NCBI GenBank assembly: GCA_003024785.1
Contig: PUQB01000214.1
Coordinates: 34,045 to 98,044, forward strand
Source: Selaginella tamariscina
Lineage: Eukaryota; Streptophyta; Lycopodiopsida; Selaginellales; Selaginellaceae
DNA length: 64,000 nucleotides
Direction of reading: 5' to 3'
The notes under the pieces were generated by a model. That model did not search any database and was not told the origin of the DNA. It was given only the letters and a program-made list of their open reading frames with translations. Shown here piece by piece: positions 36,471 through 49,048 of the stretch. Within the stretch, counting starts at the first letter, position 1; every line of letters begins with the position of its first letter. The position numbers and the translations under genes are program-made.

Positions 36471-37440
36471 GAACCTACCCTTTTGTATATGAAATTTAAT
36501 TATGAAGAAAATAAATTTTATATATTTACCAGAGAGATGACAGTTTAAATTAAATTATAGTGAAATTTAAACTTAATATTGTATGTTATGCACAACTTTA
36601 GCTTTTATAATGATTTGAAATAAAAAGGTTTACGGAAGAATCAGAATTGGCATTGTTTATAGTTTATTAACATTTATATTAAAAAAACAAAGTTATTAAA
36701 ATTGACCTTTTAAATACGGTTCTCCTTGTGCCTGCAGTCTCTCTTTCAAAAAATTTATGTGAAATATAAAACAACGCATTAAAAAAAAGTAAAAATGAAA
36801 CAAATATAACGTATAAATTCTGTGCAAGTTAAAAACATTCAAAAAAAAAAAGTGATTAAAATATAAAAACTAATATATATCAAGCTAACAAATAAGATTC
36901 AACAAGATTTTGAGGAAGGAAATACAATTATTGTATATGAAGATGACAAGATAATATGTATGCAATATCTTTTATATATAATAATCAGTATTTAATAAAA
37001 TATATATATTGAATTATTTATTAACTAAATAGTTCAGTTTTTGAGTTTGATTAGAATGAAGTTTTAAATTGAATTAAGGATATGTATGTAATTTTAAAAC
37101 TTTAGTTAATATATATATGACTGGAGTTAAGATATTGCATAACTTGGCAATGATAATATTATTGTTTAGTAGAGTTTTAAAAGTTAAAGTAATATATTAA
37201 TGTATTCATTTAAACTTAGAATGAATAGCATTTAAATAATCTTATTTATCTAACCAATCCTTAATCATGTTTACATATACTAACAGCAATATGTACTTAT
37301 GTACTATATGTCTTACACAATATAATTATAATGTGTTTAATTATTAAAATAATTTATTATATATAGTGTATATTAGAACACGTGTACGTCCGCGTTTGCA
37401 TTTACATGCACATATCATCTACATATTAATATATTATAAT
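36470..37440 (+). pseudogene. HINT 5'-half copy 1 (dispersed)
   Basis: Resembles HINT from its upstream region into intron 2. Blocks GAAATTTAATTATGAAG, TGATTTGAAATAAAAAGG and TATAGTTTATTAACATTTATAT correspond to 31.6-31.8 kb, and 36897-36950 is a diverged copy of HINT exon 2 with its acceptor AG. Exon 1 is not visible, exons 3-5 are absent, and four or five bases are lost in exon 2, so no HINT protein can come from it. The tail (37.2-37.4 kb) matches the minus-strand copy at 57.4-57.6 kb, so the repeat unit extends beyond HINT sequence. Confidence 0.6.
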
Positions 37441-37574
37441 TAACATAACCAACGAAAGATCGCGAAGGAAAATATCTCAACCTTATACTATATAAATTAT
37501 ATTAGATATTATTCTCACTCACACTTGTGTGTGTGTGTGTGCGTGGTATATTCTTGTTATAAATCAACTTAAAG

Positions 37575-38960
37575 GTAACATAATAAAATGACCTTTTCAG
37601 AGGAATTAAAGGCAATTTCTAAGGGTATAATAGAAACAAAATATAACCCTAATCTTACAAATGGAGAAGGCACTTGGTTTAGCACTGGGATTTAAACGCC
37701 CAACATGGTTAACCAATTCAGCAGCACAAAGAAGAAGAAGAAGAACATATACATGTGCCTTGTCCAAAGAGACAAAGACTCCAAGCAGATAACAAGCCCA
37801 ATAAGCCCACAAGTAATACACAAGTAATACAATACTCTGAGCCAGTAGATGGCACAAGTGGTAAATGGGAGCATCTCTTCTCTAAGAGGCTCACACACAG
37901 TGATGCAAATCCTAAAAGTTCAAGGTGTGTTTATCAAGCAAGACTGCTAAACACTTCATTAAGGAATTAAACACCTTAAACAAGACCTCCTCTGTAAAGT
38001 TACAAGGGAAGATAGAGCTCGAGGTTGTCGATGAGAGTGGTAGAGTGTGGAAGTTTGAGTATAATTATAATTACAACACTAATGATAAGAGGAGACGATA
38101 ATTAGATCGGATTGGAGTGAGTTTGTTCATACTTACCAGCCTGGTGAAGGGGACGAAGTACATTTCTATAGGCATAAGGAGAGTGGGAAGACGGGGATAA
38201 GCTTAACTCGGGCATGATTTATTATACAAACTCTACATATATATATTAGAAGATGTTAAAATTTGATTTATTCAATAATCTTTCTGGTGGAAACCGCCCA
38301 TTTTTTTTTTTTTCCGTGTTTTCTATTTTTTTTAATCTTATTTCCATTATATACAGCAACTTGTAGAATAACTATAAGGTAAAATTAAAAAACAATTAAA
38401 TATACATAAGTATGTTCTACAATTTCAAGTCAAATAATTGTATATAATCCAGATTTTGCTGCAACAGTATGTGAATCTTCTTTCTAATATTTATTTGTAG
38501 GTTTTCTTTGTAATAATATTTTGTTTTATATTCATTGTAAGGAAATGATGTACTCCAATTAAATAATGCTAAATTAGCAAAATCTTAAATTTGTAAATTA
38601 AAACTATTTAAAGTTTTCATTAAAGAGAGACCAGTCAAAATTTTGGGTAACCAATAAGTTTTTGAAATTTAATTTATAAGAATTGGAATATTTTGGAAAG
38701 TACATCTCATTTAAAATGTATATTTTATTATATATTTTATGCTAAATTAAAATTTCTATTTGTATAAGATTTATTTTATATATAAAATAACTGGAGTCAC
38801 ACGTGTAAAACACTTGTATATTTTAAACTATAATAATGAAGAGTACAATTTAATCTATAAAGACGTAAAACACTCAAATATTTATTCAAAGCATCCACTA
38901 TAGCATTATTATTTTACAGCAATTTATGAAAGATATTTTAAATCTAAAAACTATATTAAT
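37575..38960 (+). repeat. right arm of the inverted repeat
   Basis: The mirror image of 33560-34860. It contains the second B3 gene copy and a similar AT-rich downstream part. Arm lengths differ through indels. Confidence 0.75.
37661..38217 (+). CDS. B3 DNA-binding domain protein, copy 2 (frame-disrupted)
   Basis: The inverted partner of the copy at 34230-34761, probably ancestral-like at its N-terminus: MEKALGLALGFKRPTW, then a run of five Arg and TYTCALSKE. The B3 blocks WEHLFSKRLTHSDANPKS, SDWSEFVHTYQPGEGDEVHF and YRHKESGKTGISLTRA are present before TGA at 38215-38217. About three small indels change frame (near 37780, 37917 and 38092). Differences from copy 1 inside the coding part are mostly single substitutions (for example RAYGPR against HTYQPG), so the copies have had time to diverge. 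Like copy 1 it has no introns. Either both are recent pseudogenes or the indels are sequence errors. Confidence 0.6.
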
Positions 38961-39239
38961 TTATCTTTGCACTTTTAAGTCTCGAGTGAAACTGTTGCCT
39001 GATAATACGAACAAATTAATACTTCAAAGGTATAGTCTAGTTTTATGAGTTTAGTATAGCTATGCATATGACATTTTTATAAAAAAGTATATTTACAAAT
39101 TTATTCTTATGAAATTAACTAAACCATATAAAAGTAACATAAAGATCTTTCAACATTGTTCATTTAGAGGTTATTTTATTTGTTTCTTGCCATAGTTTTA
39201 TTACATAGCTCTTTACTTATTATTGATTATTATTACATA

Positions 39240-39560
39240 TTAAATGTTAATAAGCTAGGTATTAAAAAAAAGCCCACTTAGTGCACTTGTGTATTTAACA
39301 ATCATCTAATTGGGTGTTATTACATATTTGTAGAAAACTCTAAGCAAATGTTAGTATTTCCATTTAAAAACTTTTACCCTAGTTTTTTATATCTCAATTA
39401 TTAGATTTTGATTGATTCAGGTGAGTTTGACATGTTAGATATATACTTAGGGTTGACCTAACCCCACACCCTAAACCCCTCAAATTAAGATTTAAGGATT
39501 CATGTGTCATTATGGAAATGATATTTTGTACTAGCCCAATTACAAAATAGGGGGCTCTAT
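39240..39560 (-). repeat. fragment of the 54.4-57.4 kb repeat family
   Basis: Shares GGGTTGACCTAA, a CACCCTAAACCCCTC-like block and an AGCCCACTTAGTGCA-like block with the central part of the inverted repeat at 55.9-56.2 kb. It is non-coding and diverged. It directly precedes the solo LTR. Confidence 0.45.
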
Positions 39561-39573
39561 TACATATATTAAG

Positions 39574-39925
39574 TGTCAAACCCCCAAGAGCAAGATAAGA
39601 ATAATAAGGCTTGACTCAAGAGCAAGGCAAGAGTAAGGAACAAAACAAGAACAAAAATAATGTAGATAAATAACTGGTGTTTATAGTAACTGATTATACA
39701 ACAATTAGGTTACTCACAACTCCAAGAGTTCATCTAGGCATAAGCTAAAAATGATACTCGATGAGCTAATCTAGGCATGAACTAAAAATAATGTCCGTTA
39801 TCTTGTAGGTAAATCCTATAGGCATATCCTTTAAGTATATTTTGTACATATCCTATATCCTGTATCATGTATCATGTAGGTCGTATCTTGTAAGCATATT
39901 CAGTATTCTGTATCGGGTCGTGACA
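39574..39925 (-). repeat. solo LTR of the chromovirus family
   Basis: On the plus strand it starts TGTCAAACCCCC and ends GGGTCGTGACA, and is flanked on both sides by the same five bases, TTAAG (39569-39573 and 39926-39930). An LTR alone between target duplications is the product of recombination between the two LTRs of a former full element. It is clearly diverged from the A and C LTRs, so older. Confidence 0.85.
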
Positions 39926-40081
39926 TTAAGTAGTATATGTAGTGTTAAAGTTTTAACCTAAAGGGTCAATGTCATAACCCGATACAAATACATGATATGC
40001 TTACATGATACGACCTACATGATACATGATACATGATAGCCTACATGATATATCTACAACAGATATGCCTATAGAATGTAC

Positions 40082-40590
40082 TGTTAAAGGCCAAAAATAT
40101 AGCATGTAGGAACTGCATACATAGGACTTTCCTATGGTGGAGGAATAACTTATAGAAAGTAGTAGTAGGAAATATCCTGTGTATAGGAAAAATCCTACAG
40201 GGTAGGAAGGATCCTACGATTGCAGGAAGCAGACAGTTATGATGGTTGGAGGAGGACAAGATGCGGTTAGGGTAAGCTGGGGGCAAGGAGAGAGAGCTAT
40301 GAAGGCTATGGAGAGCAATGCATGAGAGAGAAGTATCTTAGGGAGAGAAGTAAGTCTCCACACTTGCTATCTCTTTGTATTCATATAGTAATGCAAGTGC
40401 ATATTTATGGTGTATTGTGAATGCTTATACATGGCAATGGCCAAAGCAAAATCCTATCCTTGACCTTAGAGACGAGATAAGTAATATATATAGAGCTCTC
40501 TATGGACGAAATCCCTACACTTTAACTTGCAAAGCTTTTCCTGCGCTGTGAACAGTGTTTTCTGTACACAGAAAAGTTTTGTAGTTAACA
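40082..40590 (+). repeat. 5' LTR of element E
   Basis: Starts TGTTAAAGGCC and ends GTAGTTAACA, so the ends are TGTTAA and TTAACA. A TATATATAG box lies near 40480. It pairs with 48438-48948. Confidence 0.9.
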
Positions 40591-40592
40591 CA

Positions 40593-40610
40593 TGGCGACC
40601 ACGGAGGGAT
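40593..40610 (+). promoter_or_regulatory. tRNA-type primer-binding site of element E
   Basis: TGGCGACCACGGAGGGAT begins two bases after the LTR. It opens with TGG, the complement of the tRNA CCA end, as in tRNA-primed elements. The likeness to the TGGCGAC sites of Tat-type plant elements, often ascribed to tRNA-Arg, is from memory. The contrast with the self-complementary site of elements A, C and D is clear. Confidence 0.6.
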
Positions 40611-43600
40611 TTCGCCATTGTTGTGGAGGAATTTGTTGAATTCCTAAGTGAAGAAGTGACATAGCTTTGAGAGAAGTAGAGCTTAAGTGAAAAAGAAGTG
40701 TGTATATATATGATGATGGATGGATCCTTGGAGGCATCATAATCCTAACTCGTCTCTACAAGAGAGAGATAATAGGCAGGCCGAAAGAGAAGCTGCCCGA
40801 GCTGAGCAAATAGAGCTTGCTAATAGGCAAGAAGTTCTTATAAAACTCATTGATCAGATAGGAGAAAGTGCTGCTAAAGGTGTGGAGGATATACAATACG
40901 GGGATTATCAAACTGCAGGAGAAGAGGAGTTGGAAGGAACTCCTCGGAGAACAGGATTTCCTATTAGACCAGGAGGAGTATCTCCTGGAAATTCCCCTCT
41001 TGGTGAGGAGGAAGGTGGTAGAGAAAACCCACCGAATATGTTTAATATGAAACTTTTCCCCGGAATGTTGGGAGGCACATTGATGTTCCCAATATTTTTG
41101 CAGGAAAGAAGGAAAATCCTAAAAGACATTTATTGCAGTTTGAGGAAGTTGTAAAGTTGTATAAAGTAAGCAATGCAGATAAGTTGCTTATTTTCCTCAC
41201 ACATTAAACGAAAATGCATCTGATTGGTATTATGAGTTGGAGAAGGAAGTGAGAGAAGATTATGAGAAAGTTACAGAAGCTTTTAAAGAATACTTTAAAA
41301 AGGAAGAGTTGCCTAAAGAGCACTTAGAGAAACTCAGAAATATCCTACAAGGGAAAACTGAAACTCTAGAAGAATATACACACCGTTTTAAAAAGCATGA
41401 AAAGAAATGCTCACTATATGTTAAGGAAGAAGCTTTGCATCTTATTAAGCACCTTAAAGATTATGAGAAGAAGAGGAGACAAATATAAAATATAGCAGAA
41501 GGAAAGATAAAATCCTCAAGGAGAAATGAGGATAGTTCAGATGATGAGGATGAACCTATCAAAGTTCGGGATTATAAGGCTGATGAGAGAATGTTATTAC
41601 AGCTAGTTAAGTCCTTGAAAGGTAATCCTGTGTATAAGGAATTAGATGCCAAAGTATGGTGTGCCAAGTGTAAAAATCCTGGACATACTAAGGATGAGTG
41701 TAGACTACAGTTGCCAAAATGTCAAATATGTGATAAAGAAGGACATTGGCAAAAGACTGTAAGTATTTTATTAATCAAAATGTGGCACGTGTGGAAAAAG
41801 AAAGGAGAAAAGAAGGAAGAAAGGAAGGCTGGTATAACAGGCCGTTTCCTGTGAGACAACCACCTGTTACCACATTCCCATCTCGGAATAGGAAGCTCTA
41901 TTATGAGGAACAGCCTGGGAGTTGGGAAGAAGGAAGAAATAGGAATCCTTTTGATAACAGAAGGAATGTTCCTTATACAGGAGGAGATGATAGGCTGTAT
42001 GAGGGGAATCAAACTAGATATGCTCCACCATATAAGCCTAATATGGGAAGGAAGGAGACGTCCTATAGAGGACCAGAAAGATATCCAAGAAAAGAAAGTT
42101 ATGGAGATCAAAAACTATAGACAAAGACAAGTACAAGGAAGGAATTCTATTAATCTTACTTGTTATACATGTGGAGAGAAAGGACATATTTCTCCAAATT
42201 GTCCTAAGAATCAGCCTTCCACCTCAAACAATGCTCCCAAGAGAGAGCTTGGAGCTCGGTTCATTGATGTGGACGAGAATGAGCTAGAAAACCATCCTGC
42301 CGTGAGAGCAGTAATCTGTACAAAAAGAAATATATGTCAGAAACAGGAATACCTTCCAGCAGAAGAAGGAAATTCTGTGTATCCATTGCGGGATAGTACG
42401 CAAACAATGAGAGAGATGACACTCATCTCCAAGAACGAGATCTCCCTGAGTATATCTCGGATGATGATACACAACCGACGGATATACCTAAAGATCTAAA
42501 AATAACTGATTCTATTTTAGGGAAGAATATTCAAGAGAAAAAGAATATTCCTGTAAAACAGAGTAACCCTAGAAAACAGAGCATTCCTGTGAAACGGATT
42601 CAGGATGACGTGGCAGAATCAATGGCTCAAAGTGCATTGAGCCAAGAAATTACAATCACGTTGGGACAATTAATACATATTGCCCCATATATTAAAAATC
42701 AAATCTTGGAAATGTTGAACATTGTTCCAAAATCCTTACCTGCATATACAGGAAATGAAATTCACCGAGTAGAAAAACATTATGAAAAAGAAGGTGATTA
42801 TGATGGGTATGTGCCCAGCATTACTGTATATATTGGTAAAAACAAGATAAAAGAAGTCCTTATAGATGGAGGCTCAGGAGTTAATTTTATTGAGGAACAT
42901 GCTTGTAAGAAAATGGGTTTAGGACCCATTGAGCCTGCTCCTTTTAATTTAAAAATGGCAGACCAGAGAAGTGTCAAGCCTACAGGTATAGTGAGAGGAG
43001 TGACTATATCTATAAAGGGTCTTAAATATAAAGTGTCCCTTATTGTCCTCCAAATGGAAGGAAAAGATACTGTATATACTATGTTATTAGGTAGGCCTTG
43101 GCTGAAAACTGCTAAAGTTATACAGGATTGGGGAACAGGAAAGATGACGCTGGGAGAAGGAGAAGGAAAACCGGTGATATACAATCATACAAAAAGGTAT
43201 GTTAAAAAGGAAAATAGACCTCTTATTTTAGAAGGATGACTGGTTTAATGGCTTAGACGATCAGGAAGAAGTAGAAATCCTGAAAGCATATCCTGACTTA
43301 AAAGTCCTGACGGATATAGACTTAAACGTAGTGCTGAAAGGAAAGAAAACTGTTCAGCAGAAGGAAGAAGATAGGCCCGGATTGCAGGAAAAGTTCTATA
43401 AGGCAATCCCATATGAGATTGATTTACAGGAACAACCTGCAAGTATACATATGTGTATACTACAGATCCTTTGCAGCAAGTGAATATAGGTACAGAAAAT
43501 GAACCTAAAAACCTATTCATTGCTCAGGAATTAGATAAAGAATTCCAGGAAAAAGGATTGAATTTGCTTCAAAAATATCAGGATGTTTTTGCCTGGTCCT

Positions 43601-46339
43601 ATAAAGATCTTAAAGGCATACCTCCTGAATTGTGTACACACACTATACAATTATTACCAGGAAGTGAGCCTGTGAAACAGAGAGCATATAGGATGAATCC
43701 TAATTATGCACAGCTTGTAAGGAGGAGATAGATAAGCTGTTAAGTGTAGGTTTTATTTATCCTATACAGGGTGCACAATGGTTATCACCACTTGTGATTG
43801 TTCCTAAAAAGAATGGAAAGTTGAGAGTATGTGTAAACTATAAAAAGTTAAATGATGCCACAAAGAAGGATGTTTTTCCTATCCCGTTTACAGAAGAAAT
43901 GTTGGATAGTGTGGCCGGACATGAGATGTATTCCTTTATGGATGGATTCTCAGGATATAACCAGATTTAGTAGCTCCGGAGGACCAACATAAAACAGCTT
44001 TTATAAGTCCATGGGGTGCATATGCATATAAAGTTATGCCATTTGGCTTATGTAATGCACCTTTTACTTTCCAAAGGATCATAACTGATACCTTTAGGGA
44101 ATATTTATTGGATTTTATGAAAGTTTTTATGGATGATTTTAGTGTATATAGTGATAAAGAGAATCATCTTTATTGTTTAGAAAGGTGTTTTCAGAAATGT
44201 AAGCAAAATCAGGTTGCTTTAAATCCTGAGAAATGTAATTTTTTTGTAAAATCAGGAGTTCTCTTAGGACATGTAGTGTGTAAGGAAGGAATCCTGGTGG
44301 ATCAGGATAAGGTTAAAGTTATACTTACCTTACAATCACCGCAGGATCTAAAAGAATTAAGGCGGTTTTTAGGAAAGATTGGCTATCATAGGAGGTTTAT
44401 TAAGGATTATGCCCAAATAGCCAGACCTTTAACTGACCTTTTAAAGGCAGGAAAATCCTATGATTGGACTCCTGCGTGTCAGGAAGCTTTTGATACATTA
44501 AGGAAATCTTTAGTAACAGCACCTATATTAGTGAATCCTAAATGGGACAGGGAATTTCATGTGCAGGTTGATGCCTCAGACATTGCAATAGGAGCTATCC
44601 TTACGCAGACGCAGGAAGATGGAAAGGACCGTCCTATCTACTATGCAAGTCGCAGGTTAACACCGGCAGAGGTAAACTATACTACCACAGAAAAAGAAGC
44701 TTTAGGAATGGTATATGCAATTCATAAATTTAGAACTATTTATTAGCTAATAAAGTCAAAATCTTTGTAGATCATAAGGCTTTGTTACATCTTTTAAATA
44801 AGCCAGTCCTAACAGGACGTTTAGCTAGATGGTTTCTCCTGTTACAGGAGATATGATTTTCAAATCATACATAAACCTGGTAGACAGCATGAACAGGCTG
44901 ACCATTTAAGCCGCATTAAGACAGGAGAAGTTCCAATCCAGTACATGGATGACTTTCCTGATGCACACTTGTTTCATGTGCACATTCCTCCTACATGGAT
45001 GGAGGACATAAAAGTTTATTTGTCGACTGGACTAGTTCCACCATCCTATGAGACTAATGATCAGAAAAAGTTATTTGTCGTGAGGACACGACGTTATTCT
45101 TTGGTGGGAGGAAAGTTATATAAGACGGGTCAGGATGGAGTGTTAAGACGTTGGGTGGAACCTTTTGAGGTTATGGATATCCTGAAAGAGGCCCATGCGG
45201 GTCTAGCAGGAGGGCATTTTGCAGAGGAAATAACTGCAAGGAAAATATTACAGGCTGGGTTATGGTGGCCTACATTATGGAAGGATGTAGGAGATTTCTG
45301 TAGGAAATGTGATAAGTGCCAAAGAGCACATATACCACCTAAGAAACAGGTATATCCTCTAAATCCTATCCTACCACTAGAACCTTTTCAAAGGTGGGGA
45401 ATGGATTTTATAGGACCTATAAATCCTGTGAGTACAAAAAGGAATCAATATATTCTGGTACTTACGGATTATATGACTAAGTGGGTAGAAGCAGAACCTA
45501 TGAGGAAAGCTGATGCTTATAATACAGCCGTGCTATATATAATATGATTATAGTGCGGTATGGAATTCCTAAGGAAATCATAAGTGATAGAGGAAAACAC
45601 TTTATTAATGAAACAATTCAAACACTTATGGAAGAATTTGTCATAAAACATAAGAAATCTACACCTTATTATCCTCAAGGGAATGGTCAAGCTGAATCTA
45701 CAAATAAAGTCCTTAAGAATGTTTTAAGGAAAGTGATTCAGGAAAATGGAAAAGACTGGGATGAAAGACTTCCTGAAGTCTTGTGGGCTTACAGGACAGC
45801 CTATAAGGTTGTAACAGGAATGACGCCTTTTAAGTTAGCATATGGACTTGAGGCAATAACTCCTGTTGAATATATTGTGCCATCTTAAGGATTGCTGTAA
45901 AGCATAATTTAGGTGAGCAAGAATCCTTACAACGTAGGCTACAGGAATTAAAAAACTGGATGAGATAAGATTACATGCTTTATGGACTGTACAGGCAATT
46001 CAGAAAAGAAGGAGAGCCTGGTATAATAGGAAAAGAAAGAAGCATGATATAGAAGGAGATTTGGTCTTGTGGTATAGAGGAAGTGTTGATAAACCACAGG
46101 ATAAATTAAAAATGAAATGGTTAGGTCCATTCAAAGTCAAGGAGATAAGTGAGGAAGGTGTGGTAAATGTTGAAACCCTAACAGGAGACGGAATGCAGGA
46201 AAGGGTAAACATAAATAAATTGAGAAGGTATGAAGTATCATTTATAGACGTTGAGATATATTCTATACGAATATTCCAATACACTTGGAAATTAGCACCA
46301 AACCTAGATCTAGGGTTTGTAGCTTCTTTCGGATATGGC

Positions 46340-48412
46340 AGGAGGAAAGAATACTCTTGTGGTGAAAAATTGCCGATCTCTGCATAAGGCGGCTGAGAAT
46401 CTGGCATGTGGCCATTTTACAGTCACCTTCTAGCGCAGGTGCGCTACAGTGCTATCATTTCATCATGATGGCGGAAAAGATGGTTGGCGATAATTTTGTT
46501 GCATATGCCGAAGAGAGAAGGATGTTGATTAATGAGAAGGCAATCGCAGAGGTATTTCGGCTGCCATTAGGAGAAGGAGAGTTGGAGGTAGATAAGAAGA
46601 ATTTAGATATCTATCTGAAAGAGGGGAGGCAATACAATAGCAAGCTTGGCTTGCGTGTGGCGGATCTAGAGGAAGAAGTGGAGCTTGTGGTTAATTTTCT
46701 GGTGAACTCCTTTGAGTTCAGACTTTCTTCCACTACAGCCTCAAAGACAGTTATGTCGTTGTATGACGCACTTAAGACGGGGAAGTGTGCAGGAGTCGCA
46801 CGTTATCTCCTCAGGAAACTGGGTGAGTATGTTTTTACTGCTCAGGAGAAGGAGATACAGCAGAAGGAGTCTCCGATGATTGCATTGGCGTGGATACAGT
46901 CACTTGTGAATCATGTGATGGAGTGTGGAGAAGAAGTCGAGGAGCAAGAGTATGCTAGTAAGTTGCAGAAGGTGCTCACACCTCAGAACAGGCTGGTAGG
47001 AAAGAAGGTACAGGAAGTGGCTAGTGGGAAGCGTCAGGAGAGTACCAGTAAGGTGATGAAGACACCACCAGGGAAGAAGCAAAAGATATCACGGGTGATG
47101 CCGATGCGGAAGTCCGTGCGGAAGGGAAAGACGAAGCCCGCGGCGGAGAGCATCCATTTGGATGATGAGGATTCGACAGGAACAGGAGAAGAGGAGGAGG
47201 AAGAGCACTCGGAACAAGTTTTGAGGGTGAAGCCGCTAAAAACCAGGGAGCCACAGAAGGTGGGACAGCATCCGGAGAAGAAGACGTTGGAGGAAGTGGT
47301 ACAAATGGAGCTAGAGAAGCCACATGAACAAGTACAGCGACTCAGACGAAGGTAGCAAAGGATAAGCCGAAAGAACATCGCATGATAGGACGTCTGGAGA
47401 ACACAATAAGGAAGAGAAGTCGCCTGAGTTGCGGGAGATGACGAAGGAGGAGCTACCAACAATGGAGACAGGGAAATCGGTGGAGTTATCACCAGAGCAG
47501 TTAGGGAATAAGGGAAAGGAGATTCCCAGGGATATTCCAAGAACAGTTGAGGAGGCAACTGCAGTTTTGTTGCAGTTACCAACAGGGCAAGCTCAATCAC
47601 CAAGTGAAGGTATGGGACGTGTTCCAATGACATGGCAGCCATGGTTCAACCTGGAGCGGCAGGGCATTCTGCAAGAGGAAGAGGTACGTTTGCACGAGGA
47701 GGGTATCCTATGCATCACGCAGGTGGGGGAATGACTCATTGCTACGAAGCTGCGGCTAAAGAAATGGCAACGGAGTTTATGGAGCCAGGGACGTTCATGG
47801 ATGGAGGTAAGCGTCGGAAATCCTTCAGACATGAGGAAGTGCCTATGGAGGTTGAGGTATAGCTGGCGCAAGTTTTGTCCCGTATGCAGCAGGAGATACT
47901 GGACAAATCGGCAAAGGTGAGTTCAGCATCGCAGGATGTACCACAGTTGGCTTCAGCATTGTACAACCAGTTTGTGAATATGGGGTATACAGTGAAGGAC
48001 AGAGCAGAGATTCGGAGGTTGATTGCAGAAGTGGTGGAGGCAGTGATAATGCCGAAGATCAACACCATGCAGGCTACAATTAGTAGGATAGGAGCACGGC
48101 CGGTGAAGGCAAGGACTCCTAGTCCTACAGTTCTTGAGAGCAAGCCTGTGAGTGTTTCAAACCTATGTCGATGGCGCAGAAGATAATCAAGACGCAGGAA
48201 GAACTCTAACAGGGGGAGCACTACTGACGGTGCTGGGAGAGGAACTTCAGCGACTGCAGGTGGAGAACCAGGGTCTCCGACTGCAGGTGGCATCCATGGC
48301 ACAGGAAATGGAGAAGGTAAAGGCGGAGTTTGTGAGGTACAAGGAGGAATACGAGACAGAGTATCCTGAGGAGCCGCAGGAGAAGGGTGCAGGACAGGTG
48401 CAGTGAGGACAC
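46340..48412 (+). other. extra coding region of element E between integrase and 3' LTR
   Basis: About 2 kb of coding-like sequence in the sense strand after integrase. The first part (to about 46.95 kb) looks like a folded domain with a KAIAEVFRLPLGEGE block. It is followed by a Lys/Ser/Arg-rich linker, an acidic patch of Glu and Asp near 47.16-47.21 kb, and later Gln- and Glu-rich stretches likely to form coiled coils (near 48.2-48.38 kb). No signal peptide or membrane segment is seen, so it does not look like an envelope gene. Its family was not recognised. It is treated as part of a broken fossil element. Confidence 0.6.
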
Positions 48413-48437
48413 TGCAAAGATTTAAGGTGGGGAATAG

Positions 48438-48948
48438 TGTTAAGGCCAAAAATATAGCATGTAGGAACTGCATACATAGGACTTTCCTATGGTGGAGGAA
48501 TAACTTGTAGGAAAGTAGTAGTAGGAAATATTCTATGTACAGGAAAAATCCTACAGGGTAGGAAGGATCCTACGGTTGCAGGAAGCAGACAATTATGACA
48601 GTTGGAGGAGGACATGATGCGGTTAGGGTAAGCTGCGGGCAAGGAGAGAGAGGCTATGAAGGCTATGGAGAGCAATGCATGAGAGAGAGAGTATCTTAGG
48701 GAGAGAAGTAAGTCTCCACACTTGCTATCTCTTTGTATTCATATAGTAATGCAAGTGCATATTTATGGTGTATTGTGAATGCTTATACATGGCAATGGCC
48801 AAAGCAAAATCCTATCCTTGACCTTAGAGACGAGATAAGTATATATATAGAGCTCTCTATTGGACGAAATCCCTACACTTTAACTTGCAAAGCTTTTCCT
48901 GCGTTGTGAACAGTGTTTTTGCACACAGGAAAGTTTTGTATGTTAACA
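48438..48948 (+). repeat. 3' LTR of element E
   Basis: Starts TGTTAAGGCC and ends TATGTTAACA. It is preceded by the purine-rich AAGGTGGGGAATAG polypurine tract. It is close to the 5' LTR. Confidence 0.9.
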
Positions 48949-49048
48949 GTACCTATAAGATAAGGGACATTATTTTTATCTCATGCCTAGATTAGCTCTT
49001 GAAGTATCATTTTTAGCTTATGCCTAGATTAGCTCTTGGAGTTATGAG

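Larger units (their letters stand above)
40082..48948 (+). mobile_element. Non-chromovirus Ty3/gypsy element E with extra 3' coding region
   Basis: A full-length element of about 8.9 kb nested in the 5' LTR of D and flanked by GTAC on both sides (40078-40081, 48949-48952). Parts: 5' LTR 40082-40590; tRNA-type primer site at 40593; gag about 40720-42500 with up to three CCHC knuckles (41.66-41.76 and 42.16-42.21 kb); protease about 42.85 kb (DGGSGVNF core); reverse transcriptase about 43.7-44.35 kb (MDDF at 44.13 kb); RNase H about 44.56-44.9 kb; integrase HHCC finger 45.2-45.33 kb and core 45.39-45.84 kb; a post-integrase segment to 46.25 kb; an extra coding region about 46.34-48.41 kb; polypurine tract; 3' LTR 48438-48948. 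No chromodomain is seen. The DGGSG and MDDF forms suggest the Athila/Tat-like branch (inference). It is broken, with about ten interruptions. LTRs differ at about 3 percent of bases by eye, so E is young. Confidence 0.88.

Noticed and set aside
46408-48412. Envelope gene in element E
   Set aside because: No signal peptide, hydrophobic membrane segment or cysteine pattern of an envelope protein is visible. Position alone is not enough.
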